This document shows positions 41,861 to 49,791 of a stretch of DNA of 55,844 nucleotides, one piece after another. The notes below the pieces were generated by a model that was not told the DNA's origin, did not search any database, and saw nothing but the letters and a program-made list of their open reading frames with translations. Source of the stretch: Cryptosporangium minutisporangium (GTDB taxonomy: Bacteria > Actinomycetota > Actinomycetes > Mycobacteriales > Cryptosporangiaceae); contig NZ_BAAAYN010000025.1 of assembly GCF_039536245.1 (NCBI RefSeq), positions 30,333 to 86,176 on the forward strand, written 5' to 3'. A program made the translations under genes and the position numbers. Position 1 is the first letter of the stretch. Every line of letters begins with the position of its first letter.

Positions 41861-42951
41861 CAGGCCCTCCACTCAGCGATGAGGTCGTCCGCGTCTGCTC
41901 GGTCCTGGTCGGTCGTCGCGTATCGGCGGGCGAGTTCGGCGTGGTGCAGCGCGTCGGATGGTTGATCGGTATAGCGGTATACGTGAGCCAGGTTGTAGTG
42001 GCTGATGTGGGTCTCGTCGGCCACCGATTCGAGGAGCCGAACCTGCTCTCGCGCCGCGTCGCGCTCGCCGGCATCCCAGAGCGCGTAGATGTAGAAGACG
42101 CGGAGCGGGCGAACCAGCGGACTCAGCTCCACCGCGACCCGGAAATCGTGCAGCGCGGCGGCGGCCTCGGAGGTATCCGAGGAACCGGCGATCGACATCA
42201 GGAATCGCCACACACCCATCGAGCGATCGGAGAGCGACGCCGGGTCGGAGAGCGGCGCGCGAGCGAGGTGGGCTAGGACGGCCGACGACGGATCGACGCG
42301 TTCCAGGCGGCGCAGAGCCTCGTCCAGCTCGGCGGCGCATCCGAGCACTCTCAACAGTTCCGCGTAGTACTCGAGCAGCGGCGCGGCATCGGGGTGCTCG
42401 CGGAGTCCGTCGACGCACTCGGCGAGTGCCGATCGGAGACGAGAGCCGAGTTCGTCGGTCGCTCCGACGCGGAGCGTCAGATCGGTGAGTCGGAGGTAGT
42501 CCTCCACCCCCAGGGACCAGAGACGACGTTGTTCGATCAGGTCCGCCCACTGCAGTTCGTGCAGGCGCCGATCAGTGTTCTCGGCTACTCGACGCTCTGC
42601 CGCCGCAGCCAAGCGCTCCTGCGCTGCCTCCCGTAGGGAGGGCTTGGTGGTGACCGCGGCGGCTCGCCGGAGGAGCAGATCAGCGTACCCGTCGAGGTCC
42701 TCGCGTCGCGCCAGGGAGCTCGCGAGGAACAGCGATTCGACGAGGGAGGACGTCTCCTCCTCGTCGAGTGCGGAGGCCGCCATGGCGTCCGCCCAGAGCG
42801 TCCGGAGGTACTCGAGTGCTGGTCCTGGATACCCGTTGTCGGCGAGAACCGCAGCGAAGTGACTCCATGCGTCGATCGTGCCCTCTGCTCGCACTTCCTC
42901 TTCCAGCCGCTGGAGCTGCTCCTCGACGCTCCCAGGGCCGTCGGTGCTCAC
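41860..42951 (-). CDS. TPR-like helical repeat protein, CHAT partner
   Basis: 363 residues from GTG, without signal or membrane segment. The N-terminus is a Glu-rich helix (EEQLQRLEEEVRAEG). The rest is helix pairs with TPR-like spacing: AWSHFAAVLADNGYPGPALEYL, RVFYIYALWDAGERDAAREQVRLL, HYNLAHVYRYTDQPSDALHHAELARRYA (split by turns). No enzymatic motif is present. It lies between the EACC1-like gene (8 nt) and the CHAT protease gene (1-nt overlap), so it is likely an adaptor or sensor in the same complex. Confidence 0.75.
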   Translation of the reverse strand: MSTDGPGSVEEQLQRLEEEVRAEGTIDAWSHFAAVLADNGYPGPALEYLRTLWADAMAASALDEEETSSLVESLFLASSLARREDLDGYADLLLRRAAAVTTKPSLREAAQERLAAAAERRVAENTDRRLHELQWADLIEQRRLWSLGVEDYLRLTDLTLRVGATDELGSRLRSALAECVDGLREHPDAAPLLEYYAELLRVLGCAAELDEALRRLERVDPSSAVLAHLARAPLSDPASLSDRSMGVWRFLMSIAGSSDTSEAAAALHDFRVAVELSPLVRPLRVFYIYALWDAGERDAAREQVRLLESVADETHISHYNLAHVYRYTDQPSDALHHAELARRYATTDQDRADADDLIAEWRA

Positions 42952-42959
42952 GCCCGCTC

Positions 42960-43481
42960 CTAGGCCGGCGGAGGTGGGCCAGGTGGTGCGCCAAGGAGTT
43001 CACTGACGGTCGAGGCCACTGTCTGCAGGAGGCGGGGGCTGGCCGCCGCCTTGCGCGCCTCGAACTCGAACTCCGTCTTGCCGTCGACCCGCGTGATCCG
43101 GATGTGCACCTTGGTCTGGAGCCATCCGATGAGCGCGCCCAGGACCACCGCACCGGCCACCGCCAGTTCCAGCGACATCTGGTCGTCACCCGGGGGGTGG
43201 CTGAGTACGTCGTCGGCCACTCGCGCGGTGTCCGGGTCCTCCGTGGACAAACGCAGCAGCCGCCGCGCCGCCATCATGGCCGCCGCATCGTCGGGCAACA
43301 CCTCTGCCGGGTCGATTTCGCGGGCTCCGGCCGCGGTCAAGAGCGCCGCGATGGCGAGCCGGGCCTCGTTCTCCGACTGGGCCCCTAGGTCCCCGCCGTC
43401 CGCGGTCAGTTCCGTGGTCAAGTCCTGGAGCGCGAGAAGCACAGCGCGATCCGGGAGTGAATCAGGTGCGGTTGACGTCAT
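42960..43481 (-). CDS. EACC1-like membrane-anchored conflict-system component
   Basis: 173 residues from ATG at 43481 (GGGAGGGGAC in front). The first ~95 are soluble and acidic, with AIAALLTAAGAREIDPAEVL and MMAARRLLRLSTEDPD. One hydrophobic helix follows (LELAVAGAVVLGALIGWL, ~103-120), then a beta hairpin KVHIRITRVDGKTEFEFEA and a Pro-rich tail. The order helix, then V-x-I-x-x-T-R-x-D-G-x-x-x-E-x-x-A is what I recall for effector-associated constant component 1 (EACC1), a partner of caspase- and trypsin-like effectors in NTP-dependent or conflict systems. The assignment is by pattern and needs profile confirmation. First gene of the CHAT operon. Confidence 0.6.
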   Translation of the reverse strand: MTSTAPDSLPDRAVLLALQDLTTELTADGGDLGAQSENEARLAIAALLTAAGAREIDPAEVLPDDAAAMMAARRLLRLSTEDPDTARVADDVLSHPPGDDQMSLELAVAGAVVLGALIGWLQTKVHIRITRVDGKTEFEFEARKAAASPRLLQTVASTVSELLGAPPGPPPPA

Positions 43482-43529
43482 CGCCGTCCCCTCCCTACGG
43501 TACGCACGCTCGATGTCACGCCATGATGA

Positions 43530-43624
43530 CCGCTTCCGTCGTCGTCCGGCCATCCCGCTGTCGCCTATCCGCAAGTCCTGTCGGACGGCGCGGTGTCGCG
43601 GGTGACCGGCGACGACGGAAGCGG
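43530..43624. repeat. 15-bp inverted repeat flanking the divergent promoter region
   Basis: CCGCTTCCGTCGTCG (43530-43544) and CGACGACGGAAGCGG (43610-43624) are exact complements 65 nt apart, in the space between the CHAT operon (minus) and the Nudix gene (plus). They could be paired protein sites on both promoters or a large stem-loop. The second arm is 14 nt before the Nudix ATG. Confidence 0.5.
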
Positions 43625-43637
43625 CAGACTGACAGCC

Positions 43638-44114
43638 ATGGCGGGGAAGCGCAGCGCAGGGCTACTGCTGTTCCGGACGGTCGACGACCGGCTGGAGGTG
43701 CTACTCGGCCACATGGGCGGGCCGTTCTGGGCCAGGAAGGACGCGGGTGCCTGGTCCGTGCCGAAGGGCGAGTACACCGCGGACGAGACGCCGGAGGCAG
43801 CGGCGCGCCGGGAGTTCGCCGAGGAGCTGGGTCTGCCGGCCCCGGACGGCCCGCTGCTGCCGCTCGGTGAGGTGAAGCAGTCCGGCGGCAAGACCGTGAC
43901 CGTCTGGGCGGTGGCGGGCGACCTCTCCCCCGACGACGTCGTCCCGGGGACGTTTCCGCTGGAGTGGCCGCCGAAGTCCGGCCGGATCCAGGAGTTCCCA
44001 GAGGTCGACCGGGTCGAGTGGTTCGAGGTGAGCACCGCCCGCGAGAAGATGGTCGCCGCTCAGCGAACCTTCCTCGACCGCCTCGCCGAGGCGCTACCTC
44101 CCGGAGCCGGATGA
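43638..44114 (+). CDS. Nudix hydrolase
   Basis: 158 residues from ATG at 43638. The Nudix box G-x5-E-x7-R-E-x2-E-E-x-G is complete (Gly44, Glu50, Arg58-Glu59, Glu62-Glu63, Gly65). The surroundings (SAGLLLFR, GAWSVPKGEY, EWPPKSGRIQEFPEVDRVEWF) match the NTP-pyrophosphohydrolase group that prevents or removes modified nucleotides, often annotated as MutT/Nudix. The exact substrate is unknown. The frame upstream to 43593 lacks support. It is divergent from the CHAT operon. Confidence 0.88.
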   Translation: MAGKRSAGLLLFRTVDDRLEVLLGHMGGPFWARKDAGAWSVPKGEYTADETPEAAARREFAEELGLPAPDGPLLPLGEVKQSGGKTVTVWAVAGDLSPDDVVPGTFPLEWPPKSGRIQEFPEVDRVEWFEVSTAREKMVAAQRTFLDRLAEALPPGAG

Positions 44115-44301
44115 CCGACGGCGAGGTCGGTCGGCGGAGCAGCGGACCGGCGTCGGCGCCGTGCCCGGCTCGTGCGGCGCGCGAACCGGCCATCTCGCGC
44201 AGGACGGCCGGTTCCGGCCATTCATCGAACGTTCGCACGGCGACCATTCGCTGCCCCTAGGGTCTGCCCGGATTCGTCCGAACCAGACCGGAGGTTCGCT
44301 G

Positions 44302-45594
44302 ATGTCCCGACACCCCCTACTCCTGAGTGCCGCCGGCGTTGCCGTCGCACTCCTCGCCGCCGCTGCGCCGGCGAACGGCGCGACCCCGCCGCGGGCCGCC
44401 GTCACCGCGACCGTGGAGACCCCGGCGGTCTTCGACGACGAGGCGGGCGGCAACGCCGACGCCGACGATCCGGCGATCTGGGTCGACCCCCGCCGCCCCG
44501 GCCGCAGCCTGGTGATCGGCACGCTCAAGGAGGGTGGCCTCGCGGTCTACGACCTGGCCGGCCGGGAGCTGCAGCGGATCGCCCCGCCTCCGCCGCCCGC
44601 GGCCGACGACGCCCCCGGCCGCTTCAACAACGTCGACGTCGCGTACGGCGTCCGCCTCGGCCGTACCACCGCGGACCTCGCGGTCGTCTCCGACCGGGGC
44701 CGCGACCAGCTGCGGATCTACCGGATCGACGGAGTCGGGGCGGCCCGTCCGCTGGTGGACGTCACCGCGCCGGACGTCCCGTTCGCGTTCAACGCCGAGC
44801 AGGCGGCGGTGAACGACCAGTCGACCGCGTACGGGCTCACGACGACCGTCGAGCGCGGCACCGCCTGGGTCGTGGCCAGCCGCCGGTCGGCTACCCAGCT
44901 CGGTCTCTTCCGCCTCGTGAACACCGCACGGGGCGTCAGCTACCAGCGGGCCGACACGCTGTCGCTCCCGGGCTCCTTCCGGCTGCCGAACGGCACGACG
45001 TGGACGCCGTGCGACGAGCCAGGCGTCGGCCCGCAGGTCGAGGGTGTCGTCGTCGACCCAGTCACCGGCGTGCTCTACGCCGCGCAGGAAGACGTCGCGC
45101 TCTGGCGGATCGACCTGCGGAACCACCGCTTCGGCCCGGCCCGGATCGTGGAGAAGGTGAAGGAGTTCGGCGTCCCGGGCACCTACGACGCGGCGTCCGA
45201 CGAGTGCGTGTACGGCGCGAACCCCGGGTACGGCGGCACCCGGATCACCGCCGACGTCGAGGGCCTGGCGGTCTACGCCGACCGGTACCTGCTGGTGTCC
45301 AGCCAGGGCGACTCGGGCTTCCTCGTCTACGACCGGAAGACGCTCGTGTACCTGGGGCGGTACGACGTCGTCGACGGCGCGGCCACGGACGGCGTCCAGC
45401 ACTCCGACGGTACGGCGGTGGTGCACACGCCGCTCTCCGCCGCGTTCCCGGCCGGGTTGCTCGTCGTCCACGACGGCGAGAACACGCCGGAGACCGAGGG
45501 GCGGGAGAACACCAACTTCAAGTTCCTGGACTGGCGGGCGGTGGCGAAGCCACTCCGCCTCGCGGTCACCCCGTCCGCACCGGGTCCGCGCTGA
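44302..45594 (+). CDS. Beta-propeller phytase, secreted
   Basis: 430 residues. A Sec signal peptide (LLLSAAGVAVALLAAAAPANGA, cleavage near ANG-ATP) leads into a six-bladed propeller of the 3-phytase (BPP) family. Acidic Ca-binding stretches are typical: DDEAGGNADADDPAIWVDP, RFNNVDVAYG, VSDRGRDQLRIYR, QVEGVVVDP and TADVEGLAVYA. It removes phosphate from Ca-phytate outside the cell. ATG at 44302 has GGAGGT upstream. Its end overlaps the convergent TVP38 gene by 29 bp. No phosphate-regulon site was identified. Confidence 0.88.
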   Translation: MSRHPLLLSAAGVAVALLAAAAPANGATPPRAAVTATVETPAVFDDEAGGNADADDPAIWVDPRRPGRSLVIGTLKEGGLAVYDLAGRELQRIAPPPPPAADDAPGRFNNVDVAYGVRLGRTTADLAVVSDRGRDQLRIYRIDGVGAARPLVDVTAPDVPFAFNAEQAAVNDQSTAYGLTTTVERGTAWVVASRRSATQLGLFRLVNTARGVSYQRADTLSLPGSFRLPNGTTWTPCDEPGVGPQVEGVVVDPVTGVLYAAQEDVALWRIDLRNHRFGPARIVEKVKEFGVPGTYDAASDECVYGANPGYGGTRITADVEGLAVYADRYLLVSSQGDSGFLVYDRKTLVYLGRYDVVDGAATDGVQHSDGTAVVHTPLSAAFPAGLLVVHDGENTPETEGRENTNFKFLDWRAVAKPLRLAVTPSAPGPR

Positions 45595-46261
45595 CCTCCG
45601 CGGGCACGGCGCGCGACCGGCGCCGGGTGTACCAGGCGTGTGCGAGGCCGAGCGCCCCGACCAGCGCGACCAGCCCGACCGAGAGCAGGAACGCCGGTGA
45701 GCCGGGCTGGTCGGCCGACGCGCCGACGAGCACGTAGGCGGTGGTACTCGGCGCGACGCCGAACGCGGTGCCGAGGACGAACGGCAGCACCCGCACCGAC
45801 GTCGCCCCGAACAGGTAGTTGAGCAGGCCGAACGGGAAGACCGGCAGGATCCGGGCGTACACCACCGCCCGGGTCCCGTCCCGGTCGAGCCAGGCCTGCA
45901 GCCGGGCCAGCCGGGCGTCCGGGGCGACGCGTGCGGTCCGGCCCGCCAAGTAGGGGCGGCCCAGCCAGCGGCCGAGCGAGAACGACACGGTCGCGCCGAG
46001 GGCGATGCCGCAGAGTGCGGTGGCCACCGCGACGCCCGGCGGCAACAACAGCCCGGCGAGGACCGCCGGTACGCCGCGCGGCACCATAAGCAGACACGTC
46101 ACGACCGCGACGGCGCCCACCCCGATCGGCGTCCACGCCCCGGCGCCCGCGACGAACGACCGCAGGTCGGCGGGGGCCGGTACGCCGCCGGTGAGCAGCA
46201 CGACGACCAGGACGACGAGCAGCAGGCCGAGAGCCAGCGCACGCACCAGGGGCGAGCTCAC
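45566..46261 (-). CDS. TVP38/TMEM64 (VTT-domain) membrane protein
   Basis: 231 residues with about six hydrophobic helices. The VTT/SNARE-associated core is present: ALCGIALGATVSFSLGRWLGR, then ARILPVFPFGLLNYLFGAT with the re-entrant PFxxxNY loop. Related DedA/VTT proteins move lipids across the membrane. GTG at 46261 overlaps the aroH stop (GTGA), so it is the last gene of the scpA-scpB-rluB-aroH run. Its 3' end overlaps the phytase gene tail to tail. Confidence 0.85.
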   Translation of the reverse strand: MSSPLVRALALGLLLVVLVVVLLTGGVPAPADLRSFVAGAGAWTPIGVGAVAVVTCLLMVPRGVPAVLAGLLLPPGVAVATALCGIALGATVSFSLGRWLGRPYLAGRTARVAPDARLARLQAWLDRDGTRAVVYARILPVFPFGLLNYLFGATSVRVLPFVLGTAFGVAPSTTAYVLVGASADQPGSPAFLLSVGLVALVGALGLAHAWYTRRRSRAVPAEVSADPVRTG

Positions 46262-46620
46262 TGGGGCAGGTCCCGCCGCAGGGCGGCGGCGCCTCGCAGG
46301 TAGACGTGGTGCAGGCCGGAGCGCGGCGTCTCGGTCTCCACGTGCGCGAGCAGCCGGAGCACGCGGGGCATCGACCCGGGCACGCCGATCTCGGTCGTGC
46401 AGAGCAGCGGCACGTCGGTGAAGCCGAGCAGGCGCGCGGCGTACGCCGGGAACTCCGCGTCCAGGTCGGGCGTCGCGGTGAAGATGACGCTGATCAGGTC
46501 GTCCGGGGTGACCACGTTACGGTGCAGCACCGCCTTGATCAGCTCGGTCGTTCCCTCCAGGATCGCGTCCCGCGAGTTCTCGTCGACCTGAATCGCTCCG
46601 CGCAGTGCCCTGACCGCCAC
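46258..46620 (-). CDS. aroH: Chorismate mutase, AroH type
   Basis: 120 residues of the monofunctional AroH (Bacillus-type) fold. Active-site residues are recognisable: Arg in ALRGAIQVDENSRDAI, Glu/Arg in CTTEIGVPGSMPRVLRLL, and HVYLRGA near the end. It converts chorismate to prephenate for Phe/Tyr synthesis. GTG at 46620 with GGAAGGGGA in front is preferred to the start seven codons earlier. It is coupled to the TVP38 gene downstream and 54 nt after rluB. Confidence 0.9.
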   Translation of the reverse strand: MAVRALRGAIQVDENSRDAILEGTTELIKAVLHRNVVTPDDLISVIFTATPDLDAEFPAYAARLLGFTDVPLLCTTEIGVPGSMPRVLRLLAHVETETPRSGLHHVYLRGAAALRRDLPQ

Positions 46621-46674
46621 CCGTCGTCCCCTTCCGAACACCTCGCCCCGAGCCTAATGGCGCCCCGCGAGCGC

Positions 46675-48003
46675 CTAGAGCCCGACCTCCGAGTGGAGCT
46701 GTCCGATCTCGGCGTGGTTGAGGTGCCGGGTCTTGCCGGGCTTCAGGCTGGCCAGCTGCACCGGGCCGATCGCGGTCCGGACCAGCCGGCTCACCGGGTG
46801 CCCGACCTCCTCGAGCAGCCGCCGGACGACGTGCTTGCGACCCTCGTGGATGACGACCTCGACGAGCAGCTTGCCGGGCAGGTTGTCCACGACCCGGAAC
46901 CGGTCGACCTTCACCGGCCCGTCCTCCAGCTCGACGCCCTCCAGCAGCCGCTTGCGGACGTCGTTGTTCATCGGTCCGGGCACCTCGGCGAGGTACGTCT
47001 TGAGCACGCCGTAGGACGGGTGGGTCAGCCGATGCGAGAGCGCGCCGTCGTTGGTGAGCAGCAGCAGGCCCTCGGACTCGGCGTCCAGCCGGCCGACGTG
47101 GAACACCCGGGTGTCCCGGTCGGCGACGTAATCGCCGACCGTCGGGCGGCCCTTGTCGTCGGTCATCGCGGACAGCACGCCCTTGGGCTTGTTGAACGCC
47201 AGGTAGACCATGCGGTCGTCGACGATCACCCGCTGCCCGTCCACGTGGATGACGGCGGTCAGCGGGTCGACCCGCTTGCCCTGCACCCGGACGACGTCGC
47301 CGTCGACGCTGACCCGGCCCTGCTCGATCAGCTCCTCGCAGGCGCGGCGCGACCCGACGCCGGCGGCCGCGAGCACCTTCTGCAGGCGCTCGCCTTCCTT
47401 CGGCTCGTCGAGCTTCGCGGCCCAGTTCGGGTCGCCCTCTTCCTCTTCCCAGACGTCTTGGTAGGGACGCTCGGGCGTCGCGGCCTTGCCCCGGCCGACG
47501 GTGCGGGACGCGCGCCGCGGGGCGGGCTGTCCGTCCCGGCCGAGCGGCTCGCTGCGCCGCGCGTCGGTGCCCCGGGAGGTGTCGCTCTCGCCGCGCCGGG
47601 GCGCTCCCCCGCGACCGCCCCCGCCCGTGAGCGGGGCGCCGCCACCGCCCGTACGCGGGGTGCCACCGCCGCCGGTACGCGAGGCGCCACCGCCCGTGCG
47701 AGGCGCGCCACTACCGGTACGAGGGGCGCCGCCACCGGTGCGGGGCGCGCCACCGCGGCCGCCGTCGCGGCCGCCGCCGTCACCGCCCCGCCGAGGGTTC
47801 TCGCCGCTCGCGCGGCGCGGAGCATCCCCACTCGCCCGGCGCGGAGCATCCCCACTCGCCCGGCCCGGAGCGTCACCGCGGCGGGGGGCGTCACCGCGTC
47901 CCGGCGCGTCACCGCGGCGGGGGGCGCCGCCACCCGTGCGCGGGGGACCGTCACCCCGGCGCGGGCTGGGGTTACGACGCGGCGATGACATCATCCAGGG
48001 CAT
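46675..48003 (-). CDS. rluB: 23S rRNA pseudouridine synthase RluB, with repetitive N-terminal extension
   Basis: 442 residues. The first ~190 are a low-complexity, positively charged tail built from repeats of APRRGD, DAPRRASG and APRTGGG, ending in an acidic patch (WEEEEGD). The enzyme follows: an S4 RNA-binding domain (RLQKVLAAAGVGSRRACEELI) and the RsuA/RluB catalytic core with GRLDAESEGLLLLTNDG (catalytic Asp) and EGRKHVVRRLLEEVGHPV. It should modify helix 89 of 23S rRNA. The start is uncertain: ATG at 48003, 47994 or 47991, all inside the end of scpB. The tail may bind RNA or ribosomes. Confidence 0.9.
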   Translation of the reverse strand: MPWMMSSPRRNPSPRRGDGPPRTGGGAPRRGDAPGRGDAPRRGDAPGRASGDAPRRASGDAPRRASGENPRRGGDGGGRDGGRGGAPRTGGGAPRTGSGAPRTGGGASRTGGGGTPRTGGGGAPLTGGGGRGGAPRRGESDTSRGTDARRSEPLGRDGQPAPRRASRTVGRGKAATPERPYQDVWEEEEGDPNWAAKLDEPKEGERLQKVLAAAGVGSRRACEELIEQGRVSVDGDVVRVQGKRVDPLTAVIHVDGQRVIVDDRMVYLAFNKPKGVLSAMTDDKGRPTVGDYVADRDTRVFHVGRLDAESEGLLLLTNDGALSHRLTHPSYGVLKTYLAEVPGPMNNDVRKRLLEGVELEDGPVKVDRFRVVDNLPGKLLVEVVIHEGRKHVVRRLLEEVGHPVSRLVRTAIGPVQLASLKPGKTRHLNHAEIGQLHSEVGL

Positions 48004-48694
48004 CCATTCCAGGGAGGAGCGGCGCGAGCGCCGGCAATTCGTCCAGTGAGTTCAAGCCGAGCTTCTCGAGGAAGAGCACCGTCGTCCGGAACTGGTATCC
48101 ACCGGTCTCCGGGTCCGTGCCGCATTCCTCGATCAACCCGCGGGAGAGCAGGGTGCGGATCACCCCGTCGACCGAGACGCCGCGGATCGCCGCCACCGCC
48201 GACCGGGTCACCGGCTGCTTATAGGCGATCACCGCGAGCGTCTCCAGCGCGGCCTGGGTGAGCCGGGCCTGCTGGCCCTCCAGGACGAACCGTTCCACGT
48301 ACGGTGCGTATTCCGACCGCGTGTAAACCCGCCAGCCGCCGGCGAGCTGACGCAGCTCGAAACCACGGCCCGCCGCGGTGTAGTCGTCGGCCAGACCACG
48401 AAGCGCGCGGGTGACCGCGTCGACCGGGCAGCCCAGCGTCTGCGCGAGCAGCCCCACCGGGACCGGCTCGTCGACGACCATCAGGATCGCCTCCAGCGCC
48501 GGCTCGATCCGGTCGGACTGCGCGCCCTCCGGAGGAGCGAACAGCGCGCCGTCCCCCTCGGCCGCCGACGGCGCCACGTCGGCCACTGACGGCGCCACGT
48601 CGGCCACCGCGGTCCCGTGCGCCGCGGCGGGCGCACCGTCGACCGCCGCCGAGCCGCGCTCCGCCGGAGCGTCGGCCGGTGTTTCCTCGTTCAC
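47972..48694 (-). CDS. scpB: Segregation and condensation protein B
   Basis: 240 residues. The first ~60 are an Ala/Pro/Asp-rich leader. Then come the two winged-helix domains of ScpB: IEPALEAILMVVDEPVPVGLLAQTLG, and ALETLAVIAYKQPVTRSAVAAIRGVSVDGVI, with RTTVLFLEKLGLNSLDELP at the end. It dimerises and binds ScpA to complete the SMC condensin complex. Its ATG overlaps the scpA stop (ATGA) and its own 3' end overlaps rluB. Confidence 0.93.
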   Translation of the reverse strand: MNEETPADAPAERGSAAVDGAPAAAHGTAVADVAPSVADVAPSAAEGDGALFAPPEGAQSDRIEPALEAILMVVDEPVPVGLLAQTLGCPVDAVTRALRGLADDYTAAGRGFELRQLAGGWRVYTRSEYAPYVERFVLEGQQARLTQAALETLAVIAYKQPVTRSAVAAIRGVSVDGVIRTLLSRGLIEECGTDPETGGYQFRTTVLFLEKLGLNSLDELPALAPLLPGMDALDDVIAAS

Positions 48695-49728
48695 CCGCGT
48701 TCCTTCGTTTCGATCGATGGGGCCGAGCGACTGGCCGGCACCGCCGGCGGCGGACCCACCGGCTCCGGCCCGGTCGGCTCTGCATCGGCCGCGTCGGACG
48801 GCACCGCACCCACCGCCGATGGAGCCGGCGGGGTGTCGGCGTCGCTGCCGTACTCGTCGATCTCGACGACGACGCGGTCGCTACCCCCGACCCAGCGTAC
48901 GTGGAGTTCACCCAGTGGCTCGATCTGGTCGAAGAGCAGGACGCCCTCCCGGTACAGCTCCAGCAGCGCCAGGAACCGCGCGACGATCTCCAGCGTGTTC
49001 GCGCAGTCCGTGCAGAGCGCCCGGAACGACGCCTGCCCCAGCCGCGCCAGCCGCTCCCGCAGGATCGCCGCGTGTTCGCGCACCGAGACCTTCGGCGCGT
49101 GGATGTGGTCGATCGAGACCGTCGGCACCGGCTTGGGTGTCATCGCCTTGACCGCGAGCCGCGCGAACTGCTCGGGACCGAGCCCGAGCAGCACCTCGGG
49201 CATCGCCGCCGCGAACCGTGCCTCGAGTTGCACCGCCCGGGGCCAGCGTGTCGCGCCGTCCCGCTCCCGCTCGGCCAGGAAGCTCGCGACCTGCTTGAAC
49301 GCCCGGTACTGGAGCAGCCGCGCGAACAGCAGGTCGCGGGCCTCCAGCAGCGCCAGGTCCTCCTCGTCCTCGACCTCGGCGGCCGGCAACAGCCGCGCGG
49401 CCTTGAGGTCGAGGAGGGTCGCGGCGATCAGCAGGAACTCGCTGACCTGCCCGAGGTCCCAGTCGTCGCCCATCGATCGGATGTGCGCGATGAAGTCGTC
49501 GGTGACCTGGCTGAGCGCCACCTCGGTGACGTCCAGCTTGTGTTTGCTGATCAGCTGCAGCAGCAGGTCGAACGGACCCTCGAAGTTCTCCAGCCGGATG
49601 TGGAACTTCTCGCCGTACCCGGATCCCCGCGGGGGCCCGTCCTCGGCCGCCGGAATCTCCGCCGCCGGGGTCTCCGCCGCCGCGACGACGCCCACGCCAA
49701 CGGCGCTGTCGGGACCGGTCTCGCTCAC
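48691..49728 (-). CDS. scpA: Segregation and condensation protein A (kleisin)
   Basis: 345 residues. The kleisin core runs from KFHIRLENFEGPFDLLLQLI (SMC neck-binding helix region, ~40-60) through the helical middle (QYRAFKQVASFLAERE) to the C-terminal winged helix that binds the SMC head (IVARFLALLELYREGVLLFDQ). Acidic, Pro/Ala-rich tails extend both ends. It bridges SMC and ScpB in chromosome compaction. It is 63 nt downstream of the S2P-like gene and coupled to scpB. Confidence 0.93.
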   Translation of the reverse strand: MSETGPDSAVGVGVVAAAETPAAEIPAAEDGPPRGSGYGEKFHIRLENFEGPFDLLLQLISKHKLDVTEVALSQVTDDFIAHIRSMGDDWDLGQVSEFLLIAATLLDLKAARLLPAAEVEDEEDLALLEARDLLFARLLQYRAFKQVASFLAERERDGATRWPRAVQLEARFAAAMPEVLLGLGPEQFARLAVKAMTPKPVPTVSIDHIHAPKVSVREHAAILRERLARLGQASFRALCTDCANTLEIVARFLALLELYREGVLLFDQIEPLGELHVRWVGGSDRVVVEIDEYGSDADTPPAPSAVGAVPSDAADAEPTGPEPVGPPPAVPASRSAPSIETKERG

Positions 49729-49791
49729 CGCACGACCGTACCGTGCCGAAGCCCGAACACCCTGGTCACCGGCCCCGACGTGCGCGCAGCG

